Positions 1-9,735 of a stretch of DNA of 64,000 nt are shown here, in pieces. Made by a program: the position numbers and the translations under genes. Numbering within the stretch: position 1 is the stretch's first letter; each line of letters starts with the position of its first letter. The DNA comes from Pseudomonas sp. p1(2021b). GTDB lineage: Bacteria; Pseudomonadota; Gammaproteobacteria; Pseudomonadales; Pseudomonadaceae. The stretch lies in NCBI RefSeq assembly GCF_020151015.1, contig NZ_CP083746.1, forward strand, positions 445,001 through 509,000, given 5' to 3'. The notes below the pieces were generated by a model that searched no databases, was not told the origin of the DNA, and saw only the letters and a program-made list of their open reading frames with translations.

Positions 1-1627
<1,627 letters not shown>

Positions 1628-1752
1628 ATAACACCCAAGCAATTTGCTGTTGCGAATTGCGGTGGTGAAGACGAACGAACCGAAAGTTTGCATCACAAAT
1701 TCACATATCCGAATTGGCTGGCATGTCCATCTGGACGTTCTGGCAACAGAAT
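1628..1752 (+). other. 23S-5S internal transcribed spacer
   Basis: About 125 bases separate the mature 23S and 5S ends. No tRNA is present. The spacer should hold the pairing partners for RNase III processing of pre-23S, whose other arm lies outside the window. Nothing else is recognised in it. Confidence 0.7.
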
Positions 1753-1869
1753 TTCTTGACGACCATAGAGCATTGGAACCACCTGATCCCATCCCGAACT
1801 CAGCAGTGAAACGATGCATCGCCGATGGTAGTGTGGGGCTTCCCCATGTGAGAGTAGGTCATCGTCAAG
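1753..1869 (+). rRNA. rrf: 5S ribosomal RNA
   Basis: About 117 nt. The two ends pair (cttgacgac at the 5' end with gtcatcgtcaag at the 3' end), and the core ggaaccacctgatcccatcc plus cgatggtagtgtggggc are typical of pseudomonad 5S. It is the last gene of the rrn operon and is followed at once by a strong terminator. Confidence 0.96.
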
Positions 1870-1879
1870 ATTCATTTCG

Positions 1880-1920
1880 CAAAACCCCTATCTGCGTGAG
1901 CAGGTAGGGGTTTTGTCTTT
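1880..1920 (+). terminator. rrn operon intrinsic terminator
   Basis: A 16-bp stem, caaaacccctatctgc pairing with gcaggtaggggttttg with one G-U, closes a 4-nt loop. The 3' arm ends in ttttg followed by tcttt. It ends the rRNA transcript before the birA region. Confidence 0.9.
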
Positions 1921-1948
1921 CCGCTCTCCGAAAGACGCGCGCCTCGCC

Positions 1949-2082
1949 CTGTAGCGGCCTTGTGCCGCGAAGCGGGCGCGCAGCGACCGCCAACCCTGCC
2001 ACCCCGATCCCCCTGGTGCACCGCGTCGCCTGGGCTTACGGCCGCTGCGCACCCGGTTCGCGGCACAAGGCCGCTCCTACAG
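1949..2082. repeat. Inverted pair of REP elements
   Basis: A REP-type palindrome (ctgtagcggccttgtgccgcgaa, 1949-1971) is followed by its inverted copy at 2057-2082, about 85 bases apart. The same core, ggagcggccttgtgccgcgaa, recurs near 38724, 38772, 53218 and 55365. The gap 1921-2195 between the rrn terminator and birA holds this pair and no gene I can support. Confidence 0.8.
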
Positions 2083-2195
2083 AGGGGCGCGTCGGCTACA
2101 AGGCATTACCTGCGGGCCCAGGATTGCCGCCTTTTCCTATGCAAGCCCCCTGACGCGTCGCTATCATGCCAGCCTTATTCCTGGTCGAGACTGGC

Positions 2196-3155
2196 ATGCT
2201 GAAGTTGTTGAATCTCCTCAAGGATGGCCGGTTCCATTCCGGGCAGGCCCTGGGGGAAGCATTGGGGGTGAGTCGCAGCGCCGTGTGGAAACAGCTGCAA
2301 CACCTGGAAAGCGAACTAAACCTTGTTATCCACAAGGTGCGCGGTCGTGGCTATCAGTTGGCCGCACCGCTTGCCCTGCTCAACTCGCAATCGATCGCCG
2401 AATATACGCACGGAGAAGCTTGGCCGCTCGCGATCCATGACACCATCGATTCGACCAATGCCGAAGCCCTGCGCTTGATCGGCGAAGGGCGATCTGCGCC
2501 GTTCGTGGTGTTGGCCGAGCGTCAGAGCGCTGGCCGGGGAAGGCGAGGTCGCCAGTGGATAAGTCCGTTCGCTGAAAATCTCTATTACAGCTTGGTGCTG
2601 CGGGTGGATGGCGGCATGCGTCAGCTCGAAGGCCTGAGTTTGGTCGTTGGCCTGGCTGTCATGCGCACCCTCCAGGGGTTTGGCTTGGTGGGGGTCGGGT
2701 TGAAGTGGCCCAATGACCTATTGGTCGGTCAGCAAAAGATCGCGGGTATCCTCTTGGAGCTGGTTGGGGATCCTGCAGATGTCTGCCACGTCGTGCTGGG
2801 TATAGGCATCAATGTGAATATGCAGGTCAATGACCAAGTTGATCAGCAGTGGACGTCAATGAGGCGTGAGGCCGGGATAATGGTCGATCGTAATCGTCTC
2901 GTCGCGCAGCTCAACCAGCAACTGCAGCATGAGCTGGCTCGCCATCGTCGCTACGGTTTCGCGGCATTCCAGGAAGAATGGGAACAGGCGAACCTTTGGC
3001 AGGGGCGAACGGTATCGCTTGTTGCGGGTAACAACCGTATCGATGGGGTGGTGCTTGGGGTTGACGGGCAGGGCGCCCTGCGTCTTGAGGTCGATGGCGT
3101 GGAAAAGAGCTTCAGTGCAGGAGAGCTCAGTTTGAGGTTGCGTGATGATTCTTGA
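2196..3155 (+). CDS. birA: Bifunctional biotin ligase / biotin operon repressor BirA
   Basis: 319 aa. BirA activates biotin to biotinyl-AMP and transfers it to the carboxyl-carrier subunit of acetyl-CoA carboxylase; the DNA-binding form represses biotin genes. An N-terminal winged helix (residues about 5-60, with [19 protein letters not shown]) marks the bifunctional group II type. The catalytic domain has the adenylate loop [11 protein letters not shown] near residue 111 and KWPNDLL near 170. The start at 2196 gives the usual family N-terminus (MLKLLNLL); an in-frame ATG at 2166 would add ten unusual residues. The 3' end overlaps coaX by 11 bases, so the two are probably co-transcribed. Confidence 0.95.
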   Translation: MLKLLNLLKDGRFHSGQALGEALGVSRSAVWKQLQHLESELNLVIHKVRGRGYQLAAPLALLNSQSIAEYTHGEAWPLAIHDTIDSTNAEALRLIGEGRSAPFVVLAERQSAGRGRRGRQWISPFAENLYYSLVLRVDGGMRQLEGLSLVVGLAVMRTLQGFGLVGVGLKWPNDLLVGQQKIAGILLELVGDPADVCHVVLGIGINVNMQVNDQVDQQWTSMRREAGIMVDRNRLVAQLNQQLQHELARHRRYGFAAFQEEWEQANLWQGRTVSLVAGNNRIDGVVLGVDGQGALRLEVDGVEKSFSAGELSLRLRDDS

Positions 3156-3894
3156 GCTCGATTGCGGTAACAGCTTTATCAAGTGGCGGGTGATCCACGC
3201 CAGTGATGCAACCATCGTCGGTGGTGGCATCGTCGACTCAGACCAGGCATTGCTGGTCCAGGTCGCTGGATTGCCCGGCCAGCGGTTGACTGGCTGCCGC
3301 ATGGTGAGTGTGCGCAGCGAAGATGAAACCGATGTGCTTTGTGCGCTACTGGAACAGCGTTTCGGTGTGCGGGTGCAGGTTGCTCATCCCGCCCAGGAAA
3401 TGGCTGGCGTGCGTAACGGGTATGACGACTACCAGCGCCTGGGCATGGATCGTTGGCTTGCCGCATTGGGTGCTTACCACCTGGCGAAAGGCGCCTGCCT
3501 TGTGATCGATCTGGGAACGGCGGCCAAGGCGGACTTCGTGGCTGCTGACGGTCAGCACCTCGGTGGGTACATCTGCCCAGGCATGCCGCTGATGCGCAGC
3601 CAGCTGCGTACGCATACCCGCAGGATCCGTTACGACGATGCGTCAGCGGAGCGCGCCTTGAGCAGCCTGGCTCCTGGGCATTCTACTGTTGAGGCGGTCG
3701 AGCGAGGTTGCGTATTGATGCTGCAAGGCTTTGCTCGTACACAGATCGAGCAGGCGCGTGCGTTGTGGGGGGATGCATTCTCCGTATTCCTTACTGGCGG
3801 TGATGCGCCCCTGGTGCAGGAGTCGGTCCCGCAGGCTCGGGTGATACCCGACCTGGTCTTCGTCGGCCTGGCCATGGCCTGTCCATTGGATTGA
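3145..3894 (+). CDS. coaX: Type III pantothenate kinase
   Basis: 249 aa. CoaX phosphorylates pantothenate, the first step of coenzyme A synthesis, and belongs to the ASKHA fold. The phosphate-binding motif near the N-terminus reads [10 protein letters not shown]. Residues around 95-120 carry [12 protein letters not shown] and [11 protein letters not shown], the family's substrate and nucleotide motifs. Type III enzymes resist feedback by CoA and need a monovalent cation (family knowledge). A GTG directly before the ATG could add one Met; I chose the ATG. It overlaps birA by 11 bases and is followed by a small membrane protein gene after 7 bases. Confidence 0.94.
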   Translation: MILELDCGNSFIKWRVIHASDATIVGGGIVDSDQALLVQVAGLPGQRLTGCRMVSVRSEDETDVLCALLEQRFGVRVQVAHPAQEMAGVRNGYDDYQRLGMDRWLAALGAYHLAKGACLVIDLGTAAKADFVAADGQHLGGYICPGMPLMRSQLRTHTRRIRYDDASAERALSSLAPGHSTVEAVERGCVLMLQGFARTQIEQARALWGDAFSVFLTGGDAPLVQESVPQARVIPDLVFVGLAMACPLD

Positions 3895-3901
3895 GGTGCC
3901 T

Positions 3902-4327
3902 ATGCGTTGGTTGTTTCTGCTGTTGGTGGTGCTCAATGTCGTCTATTACGTCTGGCATCAGCAGGAAGCGCCGCTGAAGGCCAAGGAAGTGGCCCCTCTT
4001 TCTCTCTATAAAGGTAACCAGCAGGAGATTCGCCTGTTGCGTGAGACCGGAGCCTCTGCGCCGGCCAGGCGCCGTGAGGAGTGCCTGGTGGTAGGTGGGC
4101 TGGCGACCCAGGAACAGCTTGGCGCTCTGCGTCAGCGCCTGGTGAGCCTGGATATCGCTACCGTGCCGGTGGTGGGGCAGCTGCCCGGGGCAGACGGCCG
4201 CTGGTTGAAGGTGGCCGTTGAAAGCGAGCGTTTGCTGGACTCTGCAGTCCTTTCCAGTCTTTCCAAGGATTTCAAAGACTTAAAACACAAAATTATTTTG
4301 TGCGAGGGTATTGCAACTGCTGAATAG
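3902..4327 (+). CDS. Small membrane-anchored protein, SPOR-like
   Basis: 141 aa of unconfirmed function. Residues 2-19 form one hydrophobic segment right at the N-terminus (LFLLLVVLNVVYYVW), so the rest is probably periplasmic. The part from about residue 60 (CLVVGGLATQEQLGALRQRL) resembles the start of a SPOR-type peptidoglycan-binding fold: a Cys-hydrophobic strand, then a helix and a turn. This is weak evidence. The ATG at 3902 is preferred over a GTG at 3896 because gaggtg sits just upstream. It is the third gene of the birA-coaX unit. Its 3' end overlaps the promoter of the tRNA operon. Confidence 0.75.
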   Translation: MRWLFLLLVVLNVVYYVWHQQEAPLKAKEVAPLSLYKGNQQEIRLLRETGASAPARRREECLVVGGLATQEQLGALRQRLVSLDIATVPVVGQLPGADGRWLKVAVESERLLDSAVLSSLSKDFKDLKHKIILCEGIATAE

Positions 4328-4338
4328 CTTGATAGAAT
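4311..4338 (+). promoter_or_regulatory. Sigma-70-type promoter of the tRNA-tufA operon
   Basis: A TTGCAA -35 (4311-4316), a 16-base spacer and a TAGAAT -10 (4333-4338) lie across the stop codon of the preceding gene. The start is expected near 4345, followed by a GC-rich discriminator (ggcgcccgc) as expected for stringent stable-RNA promoters. A leader of about 125 bases precedes tRNA-Tyr. Confidence 0.75.
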
Positions 4339-4471
4339 GGCGCCCGCTTCGCAGGGAACACCACTGAGGTGGTAGGACCGGAAGCTGTTGTCAAAGTAGC
4401 TAACCTCAAGATTTTAATGAGAAAAAGCTTGACAGCAGGACGGCAAGAGTTGAAAATGCCGCCCACACTTA

Positions 4472-4556
<85 letters not shown>

Positions 4557-4579
4557 GTTTAGCGAGAGCCGCAAGCTCC

Positions 4580-4653
<74 letters not shown>

Positions 4654-4681
4654 AGTTTGCTGTTATTGCAAAAAGCGTTTC

Positions 4682-4757
4682 GCTCTTGTAGCTCAGTTGG
4701 TAGAGCACACCCTTGGTAAGGGTGAGGTCAGCGGTTCAAGTCCGCTCAAGAGCTCCA
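4682..4757 (+). tRNA. tRNA-Thr (GGT)
   Basis: 76 nt. The acceptor gctcttg pairs with caagagc; the anticodon loop ttggtaa gives GGT; CCA is encoded. The Tyr-Gly-Thr-tuf order matches the tufB operon of E. coli. Confidence 0.97.
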
Positions 4758-4760
4758 TAT

Positions 4761-4796
4761 AAACAAGGCAGATATGAAAATATCTGCCTTTGTTTT
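4761..4796 (+). terminator. Terminator-like hairpin between tRNA-Thr and tufA
   Basis: The 5' arm aaacaaggcagata pairs almost perfectly with tatctgcctttgtttt, which ends in a T-run. It looks like an intrinsic terminator or a 3'-processing hairpin. Since tufA follows 42 bases later with no obvious promoter of its own, partial readthrough is likely and would set the tRNA:EF-Tu ratio. This is inference. Confidence 0.7.
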
Positions 4797-4837
4797 ATCA
4801 GTAGCAATGACTATTTCTTCTGCGGAGGACTGTATCG

Positions 4838-6031
4838 ATGGCTAAGGAAAAGTTTGATCGTTCCCTTCCCCACGTTAACGTCGGCACCATCGGCCACGTT
4901 GACCACGGTAAGACCACTCTGACCGCAGCTCTGACTCGCGTCTGCTCCGAAGTTTTCGGTTCGGCAGTCGTTGAGTTCGACAAGATCGACTCGGCTCCGG
5001 AAGAAAAAGCGCGCGGTATCACCATCAACACCGCTCACGTCGAGTACAACTCGAACATTCGTCACTACGCTCACGTTGACTGCCCAGGTCACGCTGACTA
5101 CGTGAAGAACATGATCACCGGTGCTGCCCAGATGGACGGCGCGATCCTGGTTTGCTCGGCCGCCGATGGTCCGATGCCACAAACCCGTGAGCACATCCTG
5201 CTGTCCCGTCAGGTAGGCGTTCCTTACATCGTGGTCTTCCTGAACAAGGCTGACCTGGTAGACGACGCTGAGCTGCTGGAACTGGTCGAGATGGAAGTTC
5301 GCGACCTGCTGTCCACCTACGACTTCCCAGGCGACGATACCCCGATCATCATCGGTTCGGCTCGTATGGCGCTGGAAGGCAAAGACGACAACGAAATGGG
5401 CACTACCGCTGTCAAGAAGCTGGTAGAAACTCTGGATGCCTACATCCCTGAGCCAGTTCGTGCCGTTGACCAGCCGTTCCTGATGCCGATCGAAGACGTG
5501 TTCTCGATCTCGGGTCGTGGTACCGTAGTTACCGGTCGTATCGAGCGTGGTATCGTCCGCGTTCAGGATCCGCTGGAAATCGTTGGTCTGCGTCCGACCA
5601 CCAACACCACCTGCACCGGCGTTGAGATGTTCCGCAAGCTGCTGGACGAAGGTCGTGCTGGCGAGAACTGCGGCGTGCTGCTGCGCGGCACCAAGCGTGA
5701 CGAAGTCGAGCGTGGTCAGGTTCTGGTCAAGCCGGGTTCGGTCAAGCCGCACACCAAGTTCACCGCAGAAGTCTACGTTCTGTCGAAGGAAGAAGGCGGC
5801 CGTCACACTCCGTTCTTCAAAGGCTACCGTCCTCAGTTCTACTTCCGTACCACTGACGTGACCGGTAACTGCGAACTGCCGGAAGGCGTTGAAATGGTAA
5901 TGCCAGGTGACAACATTCAGATGACTGTCACCCTGATCAAGACCATCGCAATGGAAGACGGTCTGCGCTTCGCTATCCGTGAAGGCGGTCGTACCGTCGG
6001 CGCCGGCGTCGTAGCAAAAATTATTGAATAA
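4838..6031 (+). CDS. tufA: Elongation factor Tu, first copy
   Basis: 397 aa GTPase that delivers aminoacyl-tRNA to the ribosomal A site. Domain 1 has GHVDHGKT (residues about 19-26), DCPGHADY (81-88) and NKAD (136-139); the two beta-barrel domains follow. The ATG has ggagga upstream. This copy differs from the tuf copy at 21438 by one residue, Thr190 here and Ser190 there, and is nearly identical in DNA. That indicates recent gene conversion. It is co-transcribed with the preceding tRNAs. Confidence 0.98.
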   Translation: MAKEKFDRSLPHVNVGTIGHVDHGKTTLTAALTRVCSEVFGSAVVEFDKIDSAPEEKARGITINTAHVEYNSNIRHYAHVDCPGHADYVKNMITGAAQMDGAILVCSAADGPMPQTREHILLSRQVGVPYIVVFLNKADLVDDAELLELVEMEVRDLLSTYDFPGDDTPIIIGSARMALEGKDDNEMGTTAVKKLVETLDAYIPEPVRAVDQPFLMPIEDVFSISGRGTVVTGRIERGIVRVQDPLEIVGLRPTTNTTCTGVEMFRKLLDEGRAGENCGVLLRGTKRDEVERGQVLVKPGSVKPHTKFTAEVYVLSKEEGGRHTPFFKGYRPQFYFRTTDVTGNCELPEGVEMVMPGDNIQMTVTLIKTIAMEDGLRFAIREGGRTVGAGVVAKIIE

Positions 6032-6035
6032 GTAG

Positions 6036-6064
6036 TTGATTTCTCATGATCGGGCCGGCATAAT
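6036..6064 (+). promoter_or_regulatory. Promoter for tRNA-Trp-secE-nusG
   Basis: TTGATT (6036-6041), a 17-base spacer and CATAAT (6059-6064) lie just after tufA. An inverted repeat, ggccggc-ataatg-gccggcc, overlaps the -10 (about 6053-6072); it may be a weak terminator for tufA, although no T-run follows. Confidence 0.6.
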
Positions 6065-6086
6065 GGCCGGCCTGATACAGCGTTAA

Positions 6087-6162
6087 AGGTCAGTAGCTCA
6101 ATTGGCAGAGCGACGGTCTCCAAAACCGTAGGTTGGGGGTTCGATTCCCTCCTGACCTGCCA
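6087..6162 (+). tRNA. tRNA-Trp (CCA)
   Basis: 76 nt. The acceptor aggtcag pairs with ctgacct; the anticodon loop ctccaaa gives CCA; the 3' CCA is encoded. It sits between tufA and secE, the usual gammaproteobacterial position. Confidence 0.97.
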
Positions 6163-6205
6163 TTCACCTCGGTGTGATGGCTTTCTTCTCACAGGATCCT
6201 CCTCG

Positions 6206-6574
6206 ATGACTCCCAAAACTGAAGCCCAAGAATCGCGTTTTGATCTGTTCAAGTGGCTGGCTGTTGTTGTATTGGTAGTCGTTGGTGTTGTGGGTAATCA
6301 GTATTATTCCGCAGCTCCAATCCTGTATCGCGTCCTTGCACTTCTCGCCCTGGCTGCCGTTGCAGGCTTCGTTGCTCTGCAGACTGCAAAGGGTAAGTCG
6401 TTCTTTGCGTTGGCGAAGGAGGCTCGTGCCGAGATCCGTAAAGTCGTGTGGCCGACCCGCCAGGAAACCACTCAGACCACGCTCATCGTCGTGGTTGTCG
6501 TGCTGGTTATGGCGCTGCTGTTGTGGGGTCTTGATTCCCTGCTCGGCTGGGCGGTCTCCTTGATTGTTGGCTAA
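6206..6574 (+). CDS. secE: Preprotein translocase subunit SecE
   Basis: 122 aa inner-membrane subunit that clamps SecY in the SecYEG channel. Three hydrophobic segments (about 15-33, 40-59 and 91-113) make it the long three-helix form seen in E. coli. The conserved cytoplasmic motif EIRKVVWPTRQET (about 75-87) precedes the last helix. nusG follows after 9 bases; secE-nusG coupling is conserved across bacteria. Confidence 0.97.
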   Translation: MTPKTEAQESRFDLFKWLAVVVLVVVGVVGNQYYSAAPILYRVLALLALAAVAGFVALQTAKGKSFFALAKEARAEIRKVVWPTRQETTQTTLIVVVVVLVMALLLWGLDSLLGWAVSLIVG

Positions 6575-6583
6575 GGGTGTCCC

Positions 6584-7117
6584 GTGGCTAAGCGTTGGTA
6601 CGTCGTGCATGCTTACTCGGGTTACGAGAAGCATGTCATGCGCTCCCTGATCGAGCGCGTCAAGCTGGCTGGCATGGAAGACGAGTTCGGCGAGATTCTT
6701 GTCCCGACCGAAGAAGTCGTTGAAATGCGTAACGGCCAGAAGCGCAAGAGCGAGCGTAAGTTCTTCCCTGGCTATGTATTGGTCCAGATGGAAATGAACG
6801 AAGGGACTTGGCACCTCGTCAAGGATACCCCTCGTGTCATGGGTTTCATTGGTGGTACCGCAGATAAGCCTGCGCCGATCACCGATAAAGAGGCTGAAGC
6901 TATCCTGCGTCGCGTTGCCGATGGCAGTGACAAGCCGAAGCCGAAGACGCTGTTCGAGCCGGGTGAAGTGGTTCGCGTCATTGACGGTCCCTTCGCTGAC
7001 TTCAACGGCAGTGTCGAAGAAGTTAACTACGAAAAGAGCCGCTTGCAGGTTGCAGTGCTTATTTTCGGTCGCTCTACTCCGGTGGAGCTCGAGTTCAGCC
7101 AGGTCGAGAAGGTCTAG
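6584..7117 (+). CDS. nusG: Transcription termination/antitermination factor NusG
   Basis: 177 aa. NusG binds RNA polymerase through its N-terminal NGN domain (begins [15 protein letters not shown]) and binds Rho or ribosomal S10 through the C-terminal KOW domain ([17 protein letters not shown] near residue 125). The start codon is GTG. Together with rpsJ and rpoBC in this window, it links transcription to translation. An intrinsic terminator follows after 18 bases. Confidence 0.97.
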   Translation: MAKRWYVVHAYSGYEKHVMRSLIERVKLAGMEDEFGEILVPTEEVVEMRNGQKRKSERKFFPGYVLVQMEMNEGTWHLVKDTPRVMGFIGGTADKPAPITDKEAEAILRRVADGSDKPKPKTLFEPGEVVRVIDGPFADFNGSVEEVNYEKSRLQVAVLIFGRSTPVELEFSQVEKV

Positions 7118-7135
7118 GCGAACGACGCATCCCAT

Positions 7136-7166
7136 ACCCCGCAGCCCTATGTGCTGCGGGGTTTTG
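7136..7166 (+). terminator. Intrinsic terminator after nusG
   Basis: accccgcagc pairs with gctgcggggt across a 7-base loop and runs into ttttg. It separates secE-nusG from the rplK operon. The 70 bases that follow, up to rplK, are where an L1-binding leader would lie; I cannot identify its structure. Confidence 0.85.
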
Positions 7167-7236
7167 TCGTCACTGGGATAAAACGCAAGTCATACGGGGA
7201 GCCATCTGGCGTTCGTACCCGATTTTGGAGTAGCTC

Positions 7237-7668
7237 ATGGCTAAGAAGATTCAGGCTTATATCAAGCTGCAAGTTAAGGCCGGCCAGGCCAACCCAAGCC
7301 CACCCGTTGGTCCAGCACTGGGTCAGCACGGCGTGAACATCATGGAATTCTGCAAGGCCTTCAACGCCCGTACCCAGGGTCAAGAGCCAGGTCTGCCGAC
7401 TCCAGTGATCATCACTGTCTACAGTGACCGTAGCTTCACCTTCGAAACCAAGAGCACCCCTGCCTCGGTTCTGCTGAAGAAAGCAGCTGGCCTGACCAGC
7501 GGTTCGGCCCGTCCGAACACTGTCAAGGTCGGTACCGTGACCCGTGCTCAGCTGGAAGAGATCGCCAAGACCAAGCAGGCTGATCTGACCGCAGCTGGCC
7601 TGGACGCTGCCGTGCGCACCATCGCCGGCTCCGCCCGCAGCATGGGCCTGAACGTGGAGGGTGTGTAA
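7237..7668 (+). CDS. rplK: 50S ribosomal protein L11
   Basis: 143 aa. L11 binds the GTPase-associated centre of 23S rRNA and is needed for RelA activation. The N-terminal segment [20 protein letters not shown] is diagnostic and includes the proline-rich hinge targeted by thiostrepton-type drugs. The start is ATG with ggag upstream. It shares one base with rplA (taATG), so translation is probably coupled. Confidence 0.98.
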   Translation: MAKKIQAYIKLQVKAGQANPSPPVGPALGQHGVNIMEFCKAFNARTQGQEPGLPTPVIITVYSDRSFTFETKSTPASVLLKKAAGLTSGSARPNTVKVGTVTRAQLEEIAKTKQADLTAAGLDAAVRTIAGSARSMGLNVEGV

Positions 7669-8363
7669 TGGCTAAGCTGACTAAGCGCCAAAAGGCTATC
7701 GCCGAGAAAATCGAAGCAGGCAAGGCCTACAACTTCGAAGAGGCCGCGAATCTGCTGGCTTCCCTGCCGGCTGCCAAATTCGTCGAGTCTTACGACATCG
7801 CCGTCAACCTCGGTGTTGACCCGCGTAAATCCGACCAGGTCGTCCGCAGCGCTACCGTGCTGCCGCACGGCACTGGCAAGACCGTTCGTGTAGCCGTCTT
7901 CACCCAGGGCCCAGCTGCTGAAGCTGCTCTGGCCGCCGGCGCCGACCGCGTTGGTATGGACGACCTGGCTGCCGAAATGAAAGGCGGCGACCTGAACTAT
8001 GACGTCGTCATCGCATCGCCTGATGCCATGCGCGTTGTGGGTCAGCTGGGCCAGGTCCTGGGTCCTCGTGGCCTGATGCCGAACCCGAAAGTGGGTACTG
8101 TAACTCCAGACGTAGCCGGCGCCGTCAAGAACGCCAAGGCTGGTCAGGTTCGCTACCGTACCGACAAGAACGGTATCATCCACACCTCCGTTGGCAAGGT
8201 CGGCTTCGAAGCTGGCAAGCTGAAGGAAAACGTTGAAGCCCTGATCGCCGATCTGAAGCGTATCAAGCCGGCTTCCTCGAAAGGTATCTACGTCAAGCGC
8301 GTAACCCTGAGCACCACTATGGGCCCAGGTCTGATCATCGATCAGAGCTCGCTGAACGTGTAA
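7668..8363 (+). CDS. rplA: 50S ribosomal protein L1
   Basis: 231 aa, usual length. L1 forms the mobile stalk at the ribosomal E site and in E. coli represses translation of its own rplK-rplA mRNA. The signature [19 protein letters not shown] is present near residue 126. It overlaps the rplK stop by one base. Confidence 0.98.
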   Translation: MAKLTKRQKAIAEKIEAGKAYNFEEAANLLASLPAAKFVESYDIAVNLGVDPRKSDQVVRSATVLPHGTGKTVRVAVFTQGPAAEAALAAGADRVGMDDLAAEMKGGDLNYDVVIASPDAMRVVGQLGQVLGPRGLMPNPKVGTVTPDVAGAVKNAKAGQVRYRTDKNGIIHTSVGKVGFEAGKLKENVEALIADLKRIKPASSKGIYVKRVTLSTTMGPGLIIDQSSLNV

Positions 8364-8369
8364 TGCTCG

Positions 8370-8395
8370 GCCGGTGCGGCCCTGTTCGCACCGGC
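8370..8395 (+). promoter_or_regulatory. GC-rich hairpin after rplA
   Basis: gccggtgcg pairs perfectly with cgcaccggc over an 8-base loop, starting 6 bases after the rplA stop. No T-run follows, so it is more likely an RNA stability or processing element than a terminator. Confidence 0.5.
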
Positions 8396-8430
8396 TGCTG
8401 AAAATTGGGGTCCCTGCCTGGCGGGGGCTG

Positions 8431-8488
8431 TCCAAGACCGTAGGCGGCGCAAGCCTTAAACCACAAGCCTACGCAGATGGTGCTCCCG
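8431..8488 (+). promoter_or_regulatory. L10 autoregulatory leader
   Basis: The stretch beginning tccaagaccgtaggcggcg and ending gcctacgcagatggtgctccc matches the conserved core of the L10(L12)4-binding leader. gtaggc (8440-8445) pairs with gcctac (8467-8472), and the agatggtgc segment is retained. L10 binding here should repress rplJ translation and, by coupling, rplL. It lies within the 200-base gap between rplA and rplJ. Confidence 0.75.
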
Positions 8489-8563
8489 ATTCGTTACCGA
8501 ATCAGACACCAAAACGACATCTGGCCTCGGCTGGATGAAACGGTAAAAACCAGGAGTAAACCC

Positions 8564-9064
8564 GTGGCAATTAAACTCGAAGACAAGAAGGCCATCGTCG
8601 CTGAAGTCAACGAGGCTGCCAAAGTCGCTCTGTCCGCTGTCGTGGCCGATGCCCGTGGTGTGACTGTAGGCGCAATGACCGGACTCCGTAAAGAGGCCCG
8701 CGAAGCTGGCGTTTACGTACGTGTCGTACGTAACACCCTGCTCAAGCGCGCTGTTGAAGGCACCGAGTACTCGGTCCTCAATGACGCGTTCAAAGGCCCG
8801 ACCCTGATCGCTTTCTCCAATGAACACCCGGGCGCTGCTGCTCGTCTGTTCAAAGAGTTCGCCAAGGGTCAGGACAAGTTCGAGATCAAGGCAGCTGCGT
8901 TCGACGGCAAGTTCCTTGCCGCTAACCAGATCGACGTGCTGGCAACTCTGCCAACTCGCGACGAGGCTATCGCACAGCTGATGAGCGTGATCCAAGGTGC
9001 AACCAGCAAGCTGGCTCGTACCCTGGCTGCTCTGCGCGACCAGAAAGAAGCTGCTGCAGCCTAA
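8564..9064 (+). CDS. rplJ: 50S ribosomal protein L10
   Basis: 166 aa. L10 anchors L7/L12 dimers on the ribosomal stalk. The start is the GTG of gtggcaatt (product [12 protein letters not shown]), with aggag 9 bases upstream. An upstream in-frame ATG at 8477 lies inside the regulatory leader and is rejected. The C-terminal helix that binds L7/L12 dimers ends in an alanine-rich tail. rplL follows after 80 bases. Confidence 0.97.
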   Translation: MAIKLEDKKAIVAEVNEAAKVALSAVVADARGVTVGAMTGLRKEAREAGVYVRVVRNTLLKRAVEGTEYSVLNDAFKGPTLIAFSNEHPGAAARLFKEFAKGQDKFEIKAAAFDGKFLAANQIDVLATLPTRDEAIAQLMSVIQGATSKLARTLAALRDQKEAAAA

Positions 9065-9144
9065 GGCCGCGTAGTCTCTTTCGAAATCAAACGTTTAATT
9101 TGATGGCCGCGTAGGCTGTCACCCCAATACAGGAATTCATAGTC

Positions 9145-9516
9145 ATGTCTCTGACTAACGAGCAAATCATCGAAGCGATCGGCCAGAAAACCGTTCTGGA
9201 AATTGTTGAACTGATCAAAGCGATGGAAGAAACCTTCGGCGTTACCGCTGCTGCCGCCGTTGCTGCTGCCCCTGCTGGTGGCGCTGCTGCCGCTGCTGAA
9301 GAGCAGACCGAGTTCAACGTCGTTCTGGCCGAAGCTGGCGACAAGAAGGTCAACGTGATCAAGGCCGTTCGTGAACTGACCGGTCTGGGCCTGAAAGAAG
9401 CCAAAGAGAAAGTTGACGGCGCTCCTGCTGTGATCGCTGAAGGCGTTTCGAAAGAAGCTGCTGAAGACGCCAAGAAGAAGCTGGAAGAAGCAGGCGCTAA
9501 AGTCGAGCTGAAGTAA
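9145..9516 (+). CDS. rplL: 50S ribosomal protein L7/L12
   Basis: 123 aa. The N-terminal dimerisation domain (1-30) is joined by an Ala/Gly/Pro-rich hinge (about 37-55) to a C-terminal domain. The factor-binding motif of that domain is intact ([15 protein letters not shown], about 80-94). L7/L12 recruits EF-Tu, EF-G and IF2. It is the only multicopy ribosomal protein, which fits the attenuator that lowers transcription beyond it. Confidence 0.98.
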   Translation: MSLTNEQIIEAIGQKTVLEIVELIKAMEETFGVTAAAAVAAAPAGGAAAAAEEQTEFNVVLAEAGDKKVNVIKAVRELTGLGLKEAKEKVDGAPAVIAEGVSKEAAEDAKKKLEEAGAKVELK

Positions 9517-9561
9517 TTTCGACTTTGCGACTCCAGCCCAAGCGTTGAGCGAAAGGCTGAC

Positions 9562-9590
9562 GGCTGGTGGCTTATGCCACCGGCCTTTTT
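9562..9590 (+). terminator. rplL-rpoB attenuator
   Basis: ggctggtggc pairs with gccaccggcc (one G-U) over a ttat loop and is followed by ttttt. It sits in the 219-base rplL-rpoB gap, the place of the partial terminator in E. coli that yields less rpoBC than rplJL mRNA. I see no strong promoter between it and rpoB. Confidence 0.85.
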
Positions 9591-9735
9591 CCGTTATTGG
9601 TGGCCGATCAGGTCGGCCCCGATAACGTGCTGCAAGACACCCAAGAGGGTGTGCAAACCATGGGGTTTGCAGATTTTCTGGCTGCTCCCGCTCGGGAGGA
9701 GCCAAACAAGCAGGTGACCAAGCTGGGGAACGCTG

